A stretch of DNA of 64,000 bases. Origin: Aquibium oceanicum (GTDB lineage: Bacteria > Pseudomonadota > Alphaproteobacteria > Rhizobiales > Rhizobiaceae). Both the position numbers and the translations under genes were made by a program. The notes beneath the pieces are model-generated. The model searched no databases. It was not told the DNA's origin and saw nothing but the letters and a program-made list of their open reading frames with translations. The stretch covers positions 1,696,501-1,760,500 of the forward strand of contig NZ_CP018171.1 in NCBI RefSeq assembly GCF_001889605.1, read 5' to 3'. The stretch's first letter is position 1; each line of letters opens with the position of its first letter. Shown in pieces: positions 21,058 through 31,384 of this stretch.

Positions 21058-22491
21058 ATGCAGGTCCTCGCGGTCGCGTCCGAAATCTTCCCACTCGTGA
21101 AGACGGGCGGCCTGGCCGACGTGGCCGGCGCGCTGCCGGGTGCGCTGGCGGCCCGCGGCGTTACGGTGCGCACGCTCGTACCGGGCTATCCGGCTGTTAT
21201 GCGAGCGCTCGCGCCGGGGTCGGCGCAGGTGCGCCACTATGACGAGCTCTTTGGAGGCACCGCGTCGATCGTGGCCGCCGAGATCGCGGGGCTGAACCTT
21301 CTCATCCTCGACGCGCCGCATCTTTTCGACCGACCGGGCATCTACGGCGACGGCGGCGACTACGACGACAACTGGCGCCGCTTCGCCGCGCTCGGCAAGG
21401 CCGGTGCGGACATCGCCGAACACGGCGTGCCGCACTTCCTTCCCGATCTCGTCCACGCTCACGACTGGCAGGCGGCGATGACGCTGGCCTACATGCGCTA
21501 CGGCAACGCGCACGCTGTTCCCTCCGTCATCACCGTCCACAACCTGGCCTTCCAGGGGCAGTTCTCCGGCTCGATCTTTCCCGGGCTCGGCCTCCCGGAT
21601 GCGGCGATGTCGATCCAGGGGGTGGAGTACTACGGCGACGTCGGTTTCCTGAAGGCCGGCCTGCAGGCGGCGAGCGCCATCACCACCGTCAGCCCGACCT
21701 ATGCAAGGGAAATCCGCACGCGCGAGTTCGGGATGGGGCTCGACGGCCTGCTCGAGGGCCGCGCCGCCGATCTCCACGGCATCGTCAACGGCATCGACAC
21801 CGCGGTCTGGAACCCCGAGACCGACGTGCATCTGCCGTCGAATTATGGCCCCCGCTCGCTGGTGAAACGACGCATGAACCGGGCAGCGGTCGAGGCCAGG
21901 TTCGGCCTCGACAACGACGCCTCTCCGCTCTTTTGCGTCGTCAGCCGCATGACCTGGCAGAAAGGCATCGACCTCCTGGTGGAGGTGCTGGACCCGATCG
22001 TGTCGGCAGGCGCGAGGCTGGCGATCCTCGGCTCGGGCGATCATGCGATGGAAGGCGCGCTTTTGTCGGCGGCCGCACGCCACAGGGGTCGTTTCGGCAT
22101 TGTCATCGGCTACGACGAGCCGCTCTCGCACCTCATGCAGGCCGGTTGCGACGCCATCCTCATCCCCTCGCGTTTCGAGCCGTGCGGCCTGACGCAGCTC
22201 TACGGGCTCCGTTATGGCTGCGTGCCGATCGTGTCGCGTACCGGCGGGCTTGCCGATACCGTGATCGACGCCAACGAGGCCGCGGTCTCCGCTGGAGTCG
22301 CGACCGGGCTCCAGTTCTCGCCGATCGACGCCTCGTCGCTCTTGCGCTCCGTCGAACGGGCGATTTTCCTCCATCGCGATGCGGGGGTGTGGACGTCGAT
22401 GCAAAAGCAGGGGATGAAAGCGGACGTCTCCTGGGACCGCAGCGCCGGGCGTTATGCGAGCCTCTACGAGACGCTCATTTCGGAAGAGTGA
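21058..22491 (+). CDS. glgA: Glycogen synthase (ADP-glucose)
   Basis: A 477-residue GT5 glycosyltransferase that elongates alpha-1,4-glucan. The ADP-glucose motif KTGGL begins at K15; 'HAHDWQAAM', '[12 protein letters not shown]' and the C-terminal '[18 protein letters not shown]' are intact. It starts immediately after the glgC stop with no spacer, which implies coupled translation. Confidence 0.96.
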   Translation: MQVLAVASEIFPLVKTGGLADVAGALPGALAARGVTVRTLVPGYPAVMRALAPGSAQVRHYDELFGGTASIVAAEIAGLNLLILDAPHLFDRPGIYGDGGDYDDNWRRFAALGKAGADIAEHGVPHFLPDLVHAHDWQAAMTLAYMRYGNAHAVPSVITVHNLAFQGQFSGSIFPGLGLPDAAMSIQGVEYYGDVGFLKAGLQAASAITTVSPTYAREIRTREFGMGLDGLLEGRAADLHGIVNGIDTAVWNPETDVHLPSNYGPRSLVKRRMNRAAVEARFGLDNDASPLFCVVSRMTWQKGIDLLVEVLDPIVSAGARLAILGSGDHAMEGALLSAAARHRGRFGIVIGYDEPLSHLMQAGCDAILIPSRFEPCGLTQLYGLRYGCVPIVSRTGGLADTVIDANEAAVSAGVATGLQFSPIDASSLLRSVERAIFLHRDAGVWTSMQKQGMKADVSWDRSAGRYASLYETLISEE

Positions 22492-24123
<1,632 letters not shown>

Positions 24124-24140
24124 GCGCCGCGGCCGGCCCG

Positions 24141-26126
24141 ATGCAGTTCGCGCGCGGAGCAGTCGCCGAAAGGGGCGGCGTGCGCTTCACCGCCTGGTCG
24201 AGCTGCGCGGAGCGCATCTGGATCTGCCTCTTCGACGAAAGCGGCGACCGCGAGACGCAACGGGTCGAAATGCGGCGCGCCGAACACGGCGTGTTCGAGG
24301 CCTTCGTCGAGGGCGTCGCCCCCGGCGCGCGCTACGGTCTGCGCACCGACGGCCGCTACGATCCCGAAAACGGCTTCTGGCACGACCCGGACAAGCTGCT
24401 GATGGACCCCTACGCGCTGGAGATCGACCGGCCCTACAGGCTCGACCCGCGTCTCTGCGCCAGGCGGGGGGAGGGGGGCGACACCGCCGGCCTCGTGCCC
24501 AAGGCGCTGGTCCCGGCGGCGATCGCGCCCCTCGCGGAGGCCCCGCCGCTCTTCCGCAATGGCGGCCTGGTCTACGAAGCCTCGGTGCACGGCCTGACCA
24601 TGCTGCATCCTGATGTCCCGCCCGAGATCCGCGGTACCCTAGCGGCCCTCGGCCACCCCGCGATAGTGGACCACCTGAAGACGCTGGGCGTCGACGCGAT
24701 TGAGCTTATGCCGGTGACGGCCTGGATCGACGATCTCCATCTCCCCGCCCTCGGCCTGTCCAACGTCTGGGGCTACAACCCCGTCTCCTTGATGGCGCTC
24801 GAACCCCGGCTGGCGCCCGGCGGCGTCATGGAGCTGCGGAACGCCGTGGCGGCGCTGCGCGAGGCCGGCATCGGCGTCATCCTCGATCTCGTCTTCAACC
24901 ACACGGGCGAGAGCGACGTGAACGGTCCGACGCTCTGTTTCCGCGGCCTCGACAACCACGCCTACTACCGCCACCTGCCCGGGGATCCGGTCGTGCTCGC
25001 CAACGACACCGGCTGCGGCAACACCATCGCGACCCAGCACCCCGAAGTGCACCGGATGATCCTCGACACGCTGCGCCACTTCGTGACCAATTGCGGCGTC
25101 GACGGCTTCCGCTTCGATCTCGCGCCGGTGCTCGGCCGCGACCACCGCGGCTTCGATCCCGCCGCGCTATTCTTCCGCGAAATCGAGCAGGACCCGGTGT
25201 TGTCGGATCGCGTGCTGATCGCCGAACCATGGGACATCGGCCCGGGCGGCTACCACCTCGGCAATTTCCCCACGCATTTCCTGGAGTGGAACGACCGTTT
25301 TCGCGACGATATCAGGCGCTTCTGGCGCGGCGATGGCGGAACGTTGCCGGGGCTGGCCACGCGGCTGTCCGGTTCCTCCGACATCTTCGGCCGCAACGGT
25401 CATGCTTCCACGCGTAGCGTCAACTTCATTGCCGCACACGACGGCATGACGCTCGCCGACATCACGGCGTACGAGCACAAGCACAACGAGGCCAACGGCG
25501 AACAAAACCGCGACGGCCACGACGAGAACCTGTCGTGGAACAATGGCGTCGAGGGCGAGACGGACGACGACAAGGTGCTCGCCGCGCGCGAACGCGATAT
25601 CCGCGCGCTGCTCGCCACGCTCTTCGTGTCGCGCGGCACGGTCATGCTCACCGCCGGCGACGAGTTCGGGCGTACCCAGAAGGGCAACAACAACGCCTAC
25701 GCCCAGGACAACGGCAACACCTGGCTCAACTGGGAGAGCCGCAACCGGTCGCTGGAAGCCTATGCCGCCGCTCTCGCTGAGTTCCGAAAATCCTCGCGGG
25801 TCCTGAAGGAGACCGGCTTTCTCGCGGGCAAGCCCCTGGACGGCGTAGCGCACCCCGACGTCGAATGGCTGGATTCAATGGGAAATCCCATGCAGCAGGA
25901 GAACTGGAACGACGCGCGGAACCGCCGCCTGACGATGCTCCTGTCGGCCGGGGAGGGGGAGCGCGTCGCGGTGCTCGTCAACGGCGACCGGCGCCAAACC
26001 GTCTTCACGCTGCCCGCCGGGAACTGGCGGGCCGTCGCCGCGTCGCCGGGGCAGGAACTGCGCCTGGAGGGAGGTGCTGTCGCAGTCGTGCCGGGTCGAT
26101 CGGTGATGCTGCTGGCCGAGGGCTGA
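24141..26126 (+). CDS. glgX: Glycogen debranching enzyme
   Basis: A 661-residue GH13 isoamylase-type enzyme that removes short branches left by phosphorylase. An N-terminal CBM48-like domain (about 5-110) precedes the TIM barrel, with nucleophile Asp326 in 'GFRFDLAP' and acid/base Glu362 in 'IAEPWDIGPGGY'. 'AHDGMTLADI' provides the third acidic residue, and a beta domain closes the protein. It lies 17 bases after pgm. The ribosome site is weak, so translation may depend on pgm. Confidence 0.93.
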   Translation: MQFARGAVAERGGVRFTAWSSCAERIWICLFDESGDRETQRVEMRRAEHGVFEAFVEGVAPGARYGLRTDGRYDPENGFWHDPDKLLMDPYALEIDRPYRLDPRLCARRGEGGDTAGLVPKALVPAAIAPLAEAPPLFRNGGLVYEASVHGLTMLHPDVPPEIRGTLAALGHPAIVDHLKTLGVDAIELMPVTAWIDDLHLPALGLSNVWGYNPVSLMALEPRLAPGGVMELRNAVAALREAGIGVILDLVFNHTGESDVNGPTLCFRGLDNHAYYRHLPGDPVVLANDTGCGNTIATQHPEVHRMILDTLRHFVTNCGVDGFRFDLAPVLGRDHRGFDPAALFFREIEQDPVLSDRVLIAEPWDIGPGGYHLGNFPTHFLEWNDRFRDDIRRFWRGDGGTLPGLATRLSGSSDIFGRNGHASTRSVNFIAAHDGMTLADITAYEHKHNEANGEQNRDGHDENLSWNNGVEGETDDDKVLAARERDIRALLATLFVSRGTVMLTAGDEFGRTQKGNNNAYAQDNGNTWLNWESRNRSLEAYAAALAEFRKSSRVLKETGFLAGKPLDGVAHPDVEWLDSMGNPMQQENWNDARNRRLTMLLSAGEGERVAVLVNGDRRQTVFTLPAGNWRAVAASPGQELRLEGGAVAVVPGRSVMLLAEG

Positions 26127-26135
26127 GCGGGGAGT

Positions 26136-26495
26136 TCAGGCGCGAGAACGTTCCAGATGCCGTTGCAGCATGCGGACGTTGCGGTTGTTGGCCTTGTAGA
26201 ACACGTCGAACACCGACCCCAGAACCGGCACGCTGCCTACCACCGTGTCGAGCGCCACGTTGGCGATCATCCGCCCGACCACGTGCGACGGCGCGCCGAT
26301 CCGGAAGGCATGATAGACGATGTGCGCGGACACAAGCCCCGAGGCCACGTCTCCGACGCCAGGAATGAGGCCGGCCACCGCATCGAGGCCGAACCGGATT
26401 CCGGTGCCCGGTATCCGCCAGCGGGAATCCAGGTTGCGGGCGAGTTCGTCCAGCTCGACCAGCCGCCGGTCGACTTCGGATGCTGGTATGGCCAT
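26136..26495 (-). CDS. DUF4112 family protein
   Basis: A 119-residue protein with the DUF4112 core: 'RIPGTGIRFGLDAVAGLIPGVGD' at about 27-50 and 'VPVLGSVFDVFYKANNRN' near 90-107, separated by a hydrophobic segment. The function is unknown. The start at 26495 overlaps the stop of the upstream DUF982 gene by one base (TGATG), so the two are co-translated. It converges with glgX, 9 bases apart. Confidence 0.75.
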   Translation of the reverse strand: MAIPASEVDRRLVELDELARNLDSRWRIPGTGIRFGLDAVAGLIPGVGDVASGLVSAHIVYHAFRIGAPSHVVGRMIANVALDTVVGSVPVLGSVFDVFYKANNRNVRMLQRHLERSRA

Positions 26496-26740
26496 CAATC
26501 GGGGACCAGCGAGATACGCGACTCCGTCGCCGCATAGAGGAACATGCGCCGCGCGATGTGGACGGACGCCTTGCCCTCGCCCGCGGCCCGGCAAGCCTCA
26601 CGCGCGGCGAAGTACCACTTGCCACGCAGTGTCGGCCACCAGTTTTCCAGCGTGTCGGCCGCCTCGATCGCCGTCCGCAGCTCCATGAGACGCGCGGGGG
26701 TCCCAAGGACGATACGGACGGGTTCGTGGAAATGGTCCAT
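26495..26740 (-). CDS. DUF982 family protein
   Basis: An 81-residue DUF982 protein, a family abundant in rhizobia and of unknown function. The pattern 'ADTLENWWPTLRGKWYFAAREACRAA' followed by 'ARRMFLYAA' is typical. ATG 26740 is the start that gives the usual family length. It is coupled to the DUF4112 gene. Confidence 0.75.
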   Translation of the reverse strand: MDHFHEPVRIVLGTPARLMELRTAIEAADTLENWWPTLRGKWYFAAREACRAAGEGKASVHIARRMFLYAATESRISLVPD

Positions 26741-26917
26741 GCTGCTCCTGCCGGGATGCAATGTGGCAACGCAGCAACGGCTTTAGGGGCAAAATGTTCC
26801 ACGGACCCGAACGCGTCCGCCGATCCGGCGATCGAAACTCAGCGCGCACGCGAGCACGCGGGCCTGCCGGCAAGACGTGGTTCGTCCCGCCTACCGATGA
26901 GCCACGCGCGGCAATCA

Positions 26918-27586
26918 TCAAGACGATGCCGGCTCGAAGGCAAACACCGCGTTCCGCTTCCCCAAGACCTGATCGCCGTCCCCGAAATCCGGTCCCGGAT
27001 ATTCCGCGATCAGCCGAAGCCGCTCCCGTGGCAGGTCGGCGCGGCCGGGGTCCCCGACCAGCACCGCGATGCCGTCCCCGAGGCATCGCTCCAGAAACCT
27101 CGCAGCCCGACGCGCGAGATGCGGGTCGTAGAAAAGGTCGCCGGCCAGCACGAGATCGACCGCGGGCGGCGCACCGTCCAGCAGGTCGCCGTGGAGCGGC
27201 ACGATCGAGACCCCGTTCGCCGTGGCGTTGAGACGTATCGCGGCCATCGCACGGGGATCGATATCGGCCGCGACGACCTCCCTCGCGCCCGCCATGGCCG
27301 CTGCTATGCCGACGATCCCCGATCCGGCTCCGAGATCGAGCACCTTGCGTCCCGCGACCGTCTCCCGGTGGTCCAGCACATGCCGCGCAAGCGCCAACCC
27401 GCCGCCCCATTCATAGGCCCAGTAGGGCGAGCCGAAATCGCCGATCCGGGCGAGCCGCCCCAACCCGCTCTTCGGCCCGGCCCTGTGCAGCCGTATCTCG
27501 GCCACCGTGGGCACCGACGCAATCGGCAGGTTCGCCCGGATGAACGCTTCTATTGCGGGCGAAGAGGGATCGCATGAAAAAAGCAA
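26918..27586 (-). CDS. ETFB-type lysine methyltransferase (METTL20-like)
   Basis: A 222-residue class I SAM methyltransferase. 'SPYWAYEWGGGLALARHVLD' (53-72) and motif I 'VLDLGAGSGIVG' (about 82-93) match bacterial ETF-beta lysine methyltransferases such as the characterised Agrobacterium enzyme, which modifies electron-transfer flavoprotein and L7/L12. The post-motif 'LAGDLFYD' is at about 148. A diverged second copy of its first about 60 codons lies at 30263-30444, across a cassette of different origin. Confidence 0.78.
   Translation of the reverse strand: MLFSCDPSSPAIEAFIRANLPIASVPTVAEIRLHRAGPKSGLGRLARIGDFGSPYWAYEWGGGLALARHVLDHRETVAGRKVLDLGAGSGIVGIAAAMAGAREVVAADIDPRAMAAIRLNATANGVSIVPLHGDLLDGAPPAVDLVLAGDLFYDPHLARRAARFLERCLGDGIAVLVGDPGRADLPRERLRLIAEYPGPDFGDGDQVLGKRNAVFAFEPASS
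27399..27575 (+). repeat. Direct repeat copy A (5' end of the methyltransferase gene)
   Basis: Its partner is 30263-30441. The copies differ at scattered bases plus a 3-base insertion in the right copy, roughly 90% identity by eye. The start of each copy is a GCCGCCCCATTCA stretch. Confidence 0.8.
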
Positions 27587-27825
27587 GGTGGCTAGGTCGT
27601 CTGGACGACGGCGACGATCGGGAAACCGGAAAGAAAGGTCTGGAAAACCAGTAGGGCATATTCAAACACGCTGGCTACCAGCATGGCCGGTTCGGCGCGG
27701 CGGAGGGGTGACTTCGTTGGTTTCGTGTCCAATGCTTTCCGCGCCCTTCAATCTTCGCCCAGGACCTTGACCCTCGGAGGGCAAACGATAGGGTGCCGGC
27801 CTGTTGCTGGCAATGAGGTACTTCT

Positions 27826-28416
27826 TTGCGGACGCTGTTCTGGCTCCTTCCCGTGGCAGTTGTCGCGATCACACCGCTTTTTGTTCCGCAGGCGGCAGTT
27901 CGCGCCAGCATCCGGCCGGCAAGCTCCGAAAGCGATCCTCTCGTGAAAGGCGTGTCGGTCTTGCAGGCCATGGAGATCGACCGCGATCTGTTGGCCAAGA
28001 GTGACGAATTGTGCGTGTCCCCTCGGTTTTCGACCGATGGACCGCGCGGCGACGGCGCGATCCGCATGGAACTGCTGGCCCGGGGCGATGTGATTGCCAG
28101 CAAGGATGTCCCCGGCCGGGGCATCCGGGATGACCGGTATGTGATGATCTGCACGGAGACAGCGGGTCTAGACCTCGCCTTGCAGATCACCGGGCTTGAG
28201 ACGGCCGACGGCTCGCCGACGGTCCAACTAACTAAAAATACGTTGCTCGGAAAGCAAATCGGGACTGATGATCAGTCGGTAGTCGTCGCGGCGGAGTACA
28301 GGATGCAGCCTTGGGCGGCATGGCCGTCTTTGATGACGGGGCTGCTGGTTCTGGCAAGCATTCTGGTTCCGGCGACGGTCACGATCCTGAGCGCGGTTCG
28401 GGGTGACGGCAAATGA
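27826..28416 (+). CDS. Hypothetical exported/membrane-anchored protein
   Basis: A 196-residue protein with an N-terminal hydrophobic segment (about 3-22), a periplasmic beta-rich part and a C-terminal membrane helix (about 168-190). No family is recognised. The start is TTG 27826 with GAGG 7 bases upstream; no ATG gives the signal segment in frame. Its stop overlaps the next start by 4 bases (ATGA), so it is likely a partner of the DUF2142 protein. G+C is lower than in the chromosome around it. Confidence 0.6.
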   Translation: MRTLFWLLPVAVVAITPLFVPQAAVRASIRPASSESDPLVKGVSVLQAMEIDRDLLAKSDELCVSPRFSTDGPRGDGAIRMELLARGDVIASKDVPGRGIRDDRYVMICTETAGLDLALQITGLETADGSPTVQLTKNTLLGKQIGTDDQSVVVAAEYRMQPWAAWPSLMTGLLVLASILVPATVTILSAVRGDGK

Positions 28417-29906
28417 GGGTCGTCTCCACCTCCGCAGCGCTCATATTCATGATGGCACTGGTGAAGTTCGTCATCATGGGCACCATTGTCGTGCCCGCTT
28501 GGACCAATGCTGACGAGACCGCCCATTACTCCTATGCCATGGAATTCGCGCGAGGGAACCTCATTCCCGTGCATGGCGTGACGTTACTCGACGAAGATGC
28601 CAACCTGAGCCAGAACGGTGAAGGGCCGCCGAGAACGAACTACGTGCTCAGCCACCCACCGCTCTACTATCTGGCGATCGCGCCGTTCGGGGCGGTCGCG
28701 CTGCTTTTCACTGACGATCCAGTGAGCATTCTGAAGGTCTTGCGGATCGTCACCTCAATCATGAGCGCCGCGGCAGTTGCCGTGATCTTCATGACCGCGA
28801 CCGAACTCAAGCTGTCCCCTACCGCTTCGTGGAGCATCGTCGGAATCACCCTCGCGACGCCACATTTCAACTCCTTGAGCGGCGGGGTTTCGAACGACAT
28901 CGGCGTCTTCCTGGCAGCCGCGGTGGGGTCGCTGTTCCTGGCGCGCTACCTGCGCACGGGCTTGTGGAAGGACGAGTTCTTCTGTTTGACCGCCTTTGCG
29001 GCTTCGGCTGTCTGCAAATCGACGGGGCTGCCCCTGTTCGTCGGAATCGCGGCATTCTTCGCGGTGATGCGTGTTAGGGATGGCCGTCTGAGCGTTGCCG
29101 CTTTCGGGGCATTGGTTGCGGTCTCGTCTCCGCTCATCGTCTGGCACCTTCTAGGATATATTTATTACGGGGAATTTGTCCGGTTCGGCAGTCTCAGGAC
29201 CGAGCGCGCCCTCGACCCCTCGGAGTTCACCTTCTGGGATTTCATCACCAAATCTCCGGTAATGGATCACTTCATGGCGAGCTTCCACGGCCACACCTGG
29301 ATAAGGCGTTCGGTTCAGGACATCGTCATGATCTATGTTCCGGACGGGCTGGAACGGACGCTCTACATCGCCTTGATCGGCGCGCTCCTGACTGCGGTGT
29401 CGATTGTCTTCATGCTCGATCGCCGGTACTGGCCGCAGAGTGTCGCGCTCAGAGCCGTTTCCCTTGCAGTCGCCGCCGTCGTCGGCATCGCGGGGGCCTA
29501 TCTCATCGTGGGAAGAACTCCCGCAAGCTTCCTCGTTTCAGGCTCGCTCGGCTTTCTAGGCGCCGCGTGTGTCGTGCAGGGCTTGATGATTCTGGACCGG
29601 TCGAACGAAGCGCAGACACGCTTTACGATGCTTGTGATAGCAGCATTCTTCTGCATGGTCATTGTCGCGCTCTGGAACATCTACCAAGTGCAGCTCATCT
29701 ACGGGCGCCCACGCGCCATGCATGGCCGATACTTCTATTCCCTCGCCCCCATGTTCTTGATCGCCCTCGTCGCCGTCTTAGACAGGCGGTATGTTCGCTG
29801 GGCGCTCCCAAGCGTACTGGTTCTCTTCGTGGGGCTAGAGTCGCTATACTGGAATGGTTCCGCGTTACCGATTTACACAGCGTTTTACAGCATGACAGGC
29901 GGGTGA
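28413..29906 (+). CDS. DUF2142-type polytopic membrane protein
   Basis: A 497-residue protein with about 10-12 membrane helices. 'NADETAHYSYAMEFARG' near residue 32 and 'LSHPPLYYLAIAPFG' near 80 correspond to the Asp-Glu and HPPLYY motifs of DUF2142 proteins, which are GT-C-like and linked to surface polysaccharide synthesis. The Asp-Glu pair after the first helix is placed as in GT-C catalytic loops. It is coupled to the preceding small gene, and an acyltransferase remnant follows. A role in modifying a surface glycan is inferred. Confidence 0.65.
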   Translation: MRVVSTSAALIFMMALVKFVIMGTIVVPAWTNADETAHYSYAMEFARGNLIPVHGVTLLDEDANLSQNGEGPPRTNYVLSHPPLYYLAIAPFGAVALLFTDDPVSILKVLRIVTSIMSAAAVAVIFMTATELKLSPTASWSIVGITLATPHFNSLSGGVSNDIGVFLAAAVGSLFLARYLRTGLWKDEFFCLTAFAASAVCKSTGLPLFVGIAAFFAVMRVRDGRLSVAAFGALVAVSSPLIVWHLLGYIYYGEFVRFGSLRTERALDPSEFTFWDFITKSPVMDHFMASFHGHTWIRRSVQDIVMIYVPDGLERTLYIALIGALLTAVSIVFMLDRRYWPQSVALRAVSLAVAAVVGIAGAYLIVGRTPASFLVSGSLGFLGAACVVQGLMILDRSNEAQTRFTMLVIAAFFCMVIVALWNIYQVQLIYGRPRAMHGRYFYSLAPMFLIALVAVLDRRYVRWALPSVLVLFVGLESLYWNGSALPIYTAFYSMTGG

Positions 29907-29963
29907 AATTGGTCCTCGCAAGTGAGTGAAACTCAATAAACGGCGTCAGTTCAAGGGGATTCC

Positions 29964-30262
29964 CTAGCTATCATTCTCCGCTTCGATTGCGGTGAATAGT
30001 CCGGCTTCCTTGAGCTTCGAAAGGACAATGCGGCCGCCTTCAAAGAGGAAATGCCCATAGTCGAATTGAACCGGGAAATCCTTGGGCGTCGCGACTACGC
30101 AGTCGCCTCCTATGCACATAGCATTGAGTGTCGAGAAGTAAGAGCCACCGGACTCTTTCACCGATTTTCGCAATTTTTCATCAATCGCCTTGAAGCCCTT
30201 CAGCACGGGCCCTCCATCGCCGATGAGTGCGGATTTCACCAATAGAACCGGGAGGCCGGCTA
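29964..30262 (-). pseudogene. Acyltransferase/SGNH C-terminal remnant
   Basis: The last about 95 codons of a minus-strand gene, ending at 29964. 'YFSTLNAMCIGGDC' and 'FPVQFDYGHFLFEGGRIV' resemble the C-terminal SGNH domain of OafA-type acyltransferases, including the D-x-x-H catalytic pair (DYGH). Everything upstream has been lost: the frame runs straight into the truncated methyltransferase copy at 30263. Confidence 0.6.
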
Positions 30263-30444
30263 CCGCCGCCCCATTCAGAGGCCCAGTAGGGCGAACCGAA
30301 ATCGCCGCCGATCCGGGCGAGCCGCCCCAACCCGCTCTTCGGCCCGGCTCTGTGCAGCCGTATCTCGGGCACCGTCGGCACCGGCGCAATCGGCAGGTTC
30401 GCGCGGATGAACGCTTCGATTGCGGGCGATGATGGATCGATCAT
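30263..30444 (-). pseudogene. Truncated duplicate of the methyltransferase gene (5' end only)
   Basis: It encodes about 60 residues starting MIDPSSPAIEAF, matching residues 7-62 of the full gene at 26918-27586, then breaks off at the cassette junction. It probably marks the original chromosomal gene, whose 3' part was displaced by the cassette. Confidence 0.75.
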
Positions 30445-30727
30445 CGTACTCCCACGGTCGGCAGGCGATCTCGTCCCGCCTCACCTGCTCCCCGCTCTGC
30501 GCGAAGAAGGACCCGCCGGCGGCGGTCCGCCAGCGTAACGGGAAAGACAAACCTTTGGGAAGAAGAGCTTTTCTGGTCGGAGTGGCAGGATTCGAACCTG
30601 CGACCCCATCGTCCCGAACGGGCAGCGCGGATAGGAAAACCGCACAATCGCGCGCTCTATCGTTCCGCAATGGCGGCGATGTTCCCGTTTGTTTCCGACG
30701 TTTCTGTGGGGATAGCTGTGGGGGGTA
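30445..30727. other. att region without genes
   Basis: These 283 bases contain the tRNA-Pro fragment (30574-30620) and otherwise no supported gene. An open frame across it reads GVAGFEPATPSSRT, a well-known false translation of tRNA-flanking DNA. Confidence 0.65.
30574..30620 (-). other. Prophage attachment site: 3' half of tRNA-Pro(CGG)
   Basis: Read on the minus strand, these 47 bases are the 3' part of a proline tRNA. They hold the anticodon arm from CGTTCGGGACG, the variable and T arms with GTTCGAATC, and the acceptor end CTCCGACCA. The 5' half (acceptor and D arms) is missing; unrelated sequence begins at 30621. Integration into the tRNA 3' end leaves just this fragment at the host-side boundary, so the intact tRNA and second att copy should lie beyond the right edge. 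Confidence 0.8.
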
Positions 30728-31384
30728 TTACAAGCATGGCTTGCGGGCGCAGGGAACGCTTGGATCTGATAATGAAGATATTGTCACCCGCTCGAAGCCG
30801 GACGCCTCAATGAAAGCCATCTCCAACGGGTAGCCGATCGCATGCGGCGCAACGACTTGGCATTCGGTGGTCAGCCGCTTTGCCCAATGATCCATGGCAA
30901 TCGTTCCGTTCCCGGCAACGCATTCCTCGTGGAGTATTCTATTTGCAGCACCATGCGTGTCGATAGGGCCAAAAGCGGTACAGGTGAGACTATCCAAGTA
31001 TTCACCCAGCTTGAAGTTGAGATAGATGATTTTAGGCGAAAGCCCACTATCGAGACCGGCCACAAGGATAAACAGGCCAGGATCGATCACTCCAAGCTCC
31101 TTCGCGCGGGCATTACATTTAACGTATGTCTGAGCCCCCATTTTCCGGATCTGATATCCGGCGGCATCGACGCTGAGCTTTTCATGATCCGGTAGCTCGT
31201 AGAACTGTTGCCATATCGCGTCGGCATCGGGGCCGTATCCCGCTTTGGCCGCGAATACTCGGTCATTCAGCTGATGCAGCTTCATTCTATTCGCACTTGC
31301 GTGGCCGGTAACGTGATCATGTGCGCGACTGTCGGCTCCAACGACTACCCCGCCGGAGTACTTCGCTGCGAAGATTACGGTCAT
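30728..31384 (-). CDS. Proteasome-like Ntn-hydrolase encoded next to the integrase
   Basis: A 218-residue protein whose start reads M-TVIFAAKYSGGVVVGADSR. After Met removal, Thr1 would be the nucleophile and Asp17 falls exactly where HslV/20S beta subunits have it. A lysine at about 34 ('NRMKLHQL') is near the usual Lys33. 'VFAAKAGYGPDAD' and 'GLFILVAGLDSG' also follow the beta-sandwich pattern. It is about 40 residues longer than HslV, with no unfoldase gene nearby. Its ATG overlaps the integrase TGA by 4 bases, so it is translated with integrase. Substrate and role are unknown; a lysogen-expressed accessory gene is plausible. G+C is lower than in its neighbours. Confidence 0.65.
   Translation of the reverse strand: MTVIFAAKYSGGVVVGADSRAHDHVTGHASANRMKLHQLNDRVFAAKAGYGPDADAIWQQFYELPDHEKLSVDAAGYQIRKMGAQTYVKCNARAKELGVIDPGLFILVAGLDSGLSPKIIYLNFKLGEYLDSLTCTAFGPIDTHGAANRILHEECVAGNGTIAMDHWAKRLTTECQVVAPHAIGYPLEMAFIEASGFERVTISSLSDPSVPCARKPCL

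Larger units (their letters stand above)
27587..30262. mobile_element. Acquired cassette between two methyltransferase 5' ends
   Basis: About 2.7 kb of lower-G+C DNA with a two-gene operon (27826-29906) and the C-terminal remnant of an acyltransferase. It is bracketed by the full methyltransferase gene on the left and a diverged, truncated copy of the same gene's 5' end on the right. This looks like homologous integration of foreign DNA carrying its own copy of the gene. No transposase or integrase is seen within it. Confidence 0.55.

Noticed and set aside
30420-30833. Open frame reading GVAGFEPATPSSRT across the att site
   Set aside because: This peptide is a known false translation of tRNA 3' ends; the DNA is the tRNA-Pro fragment plus flank, and no ribosome site or coherent protein is present.
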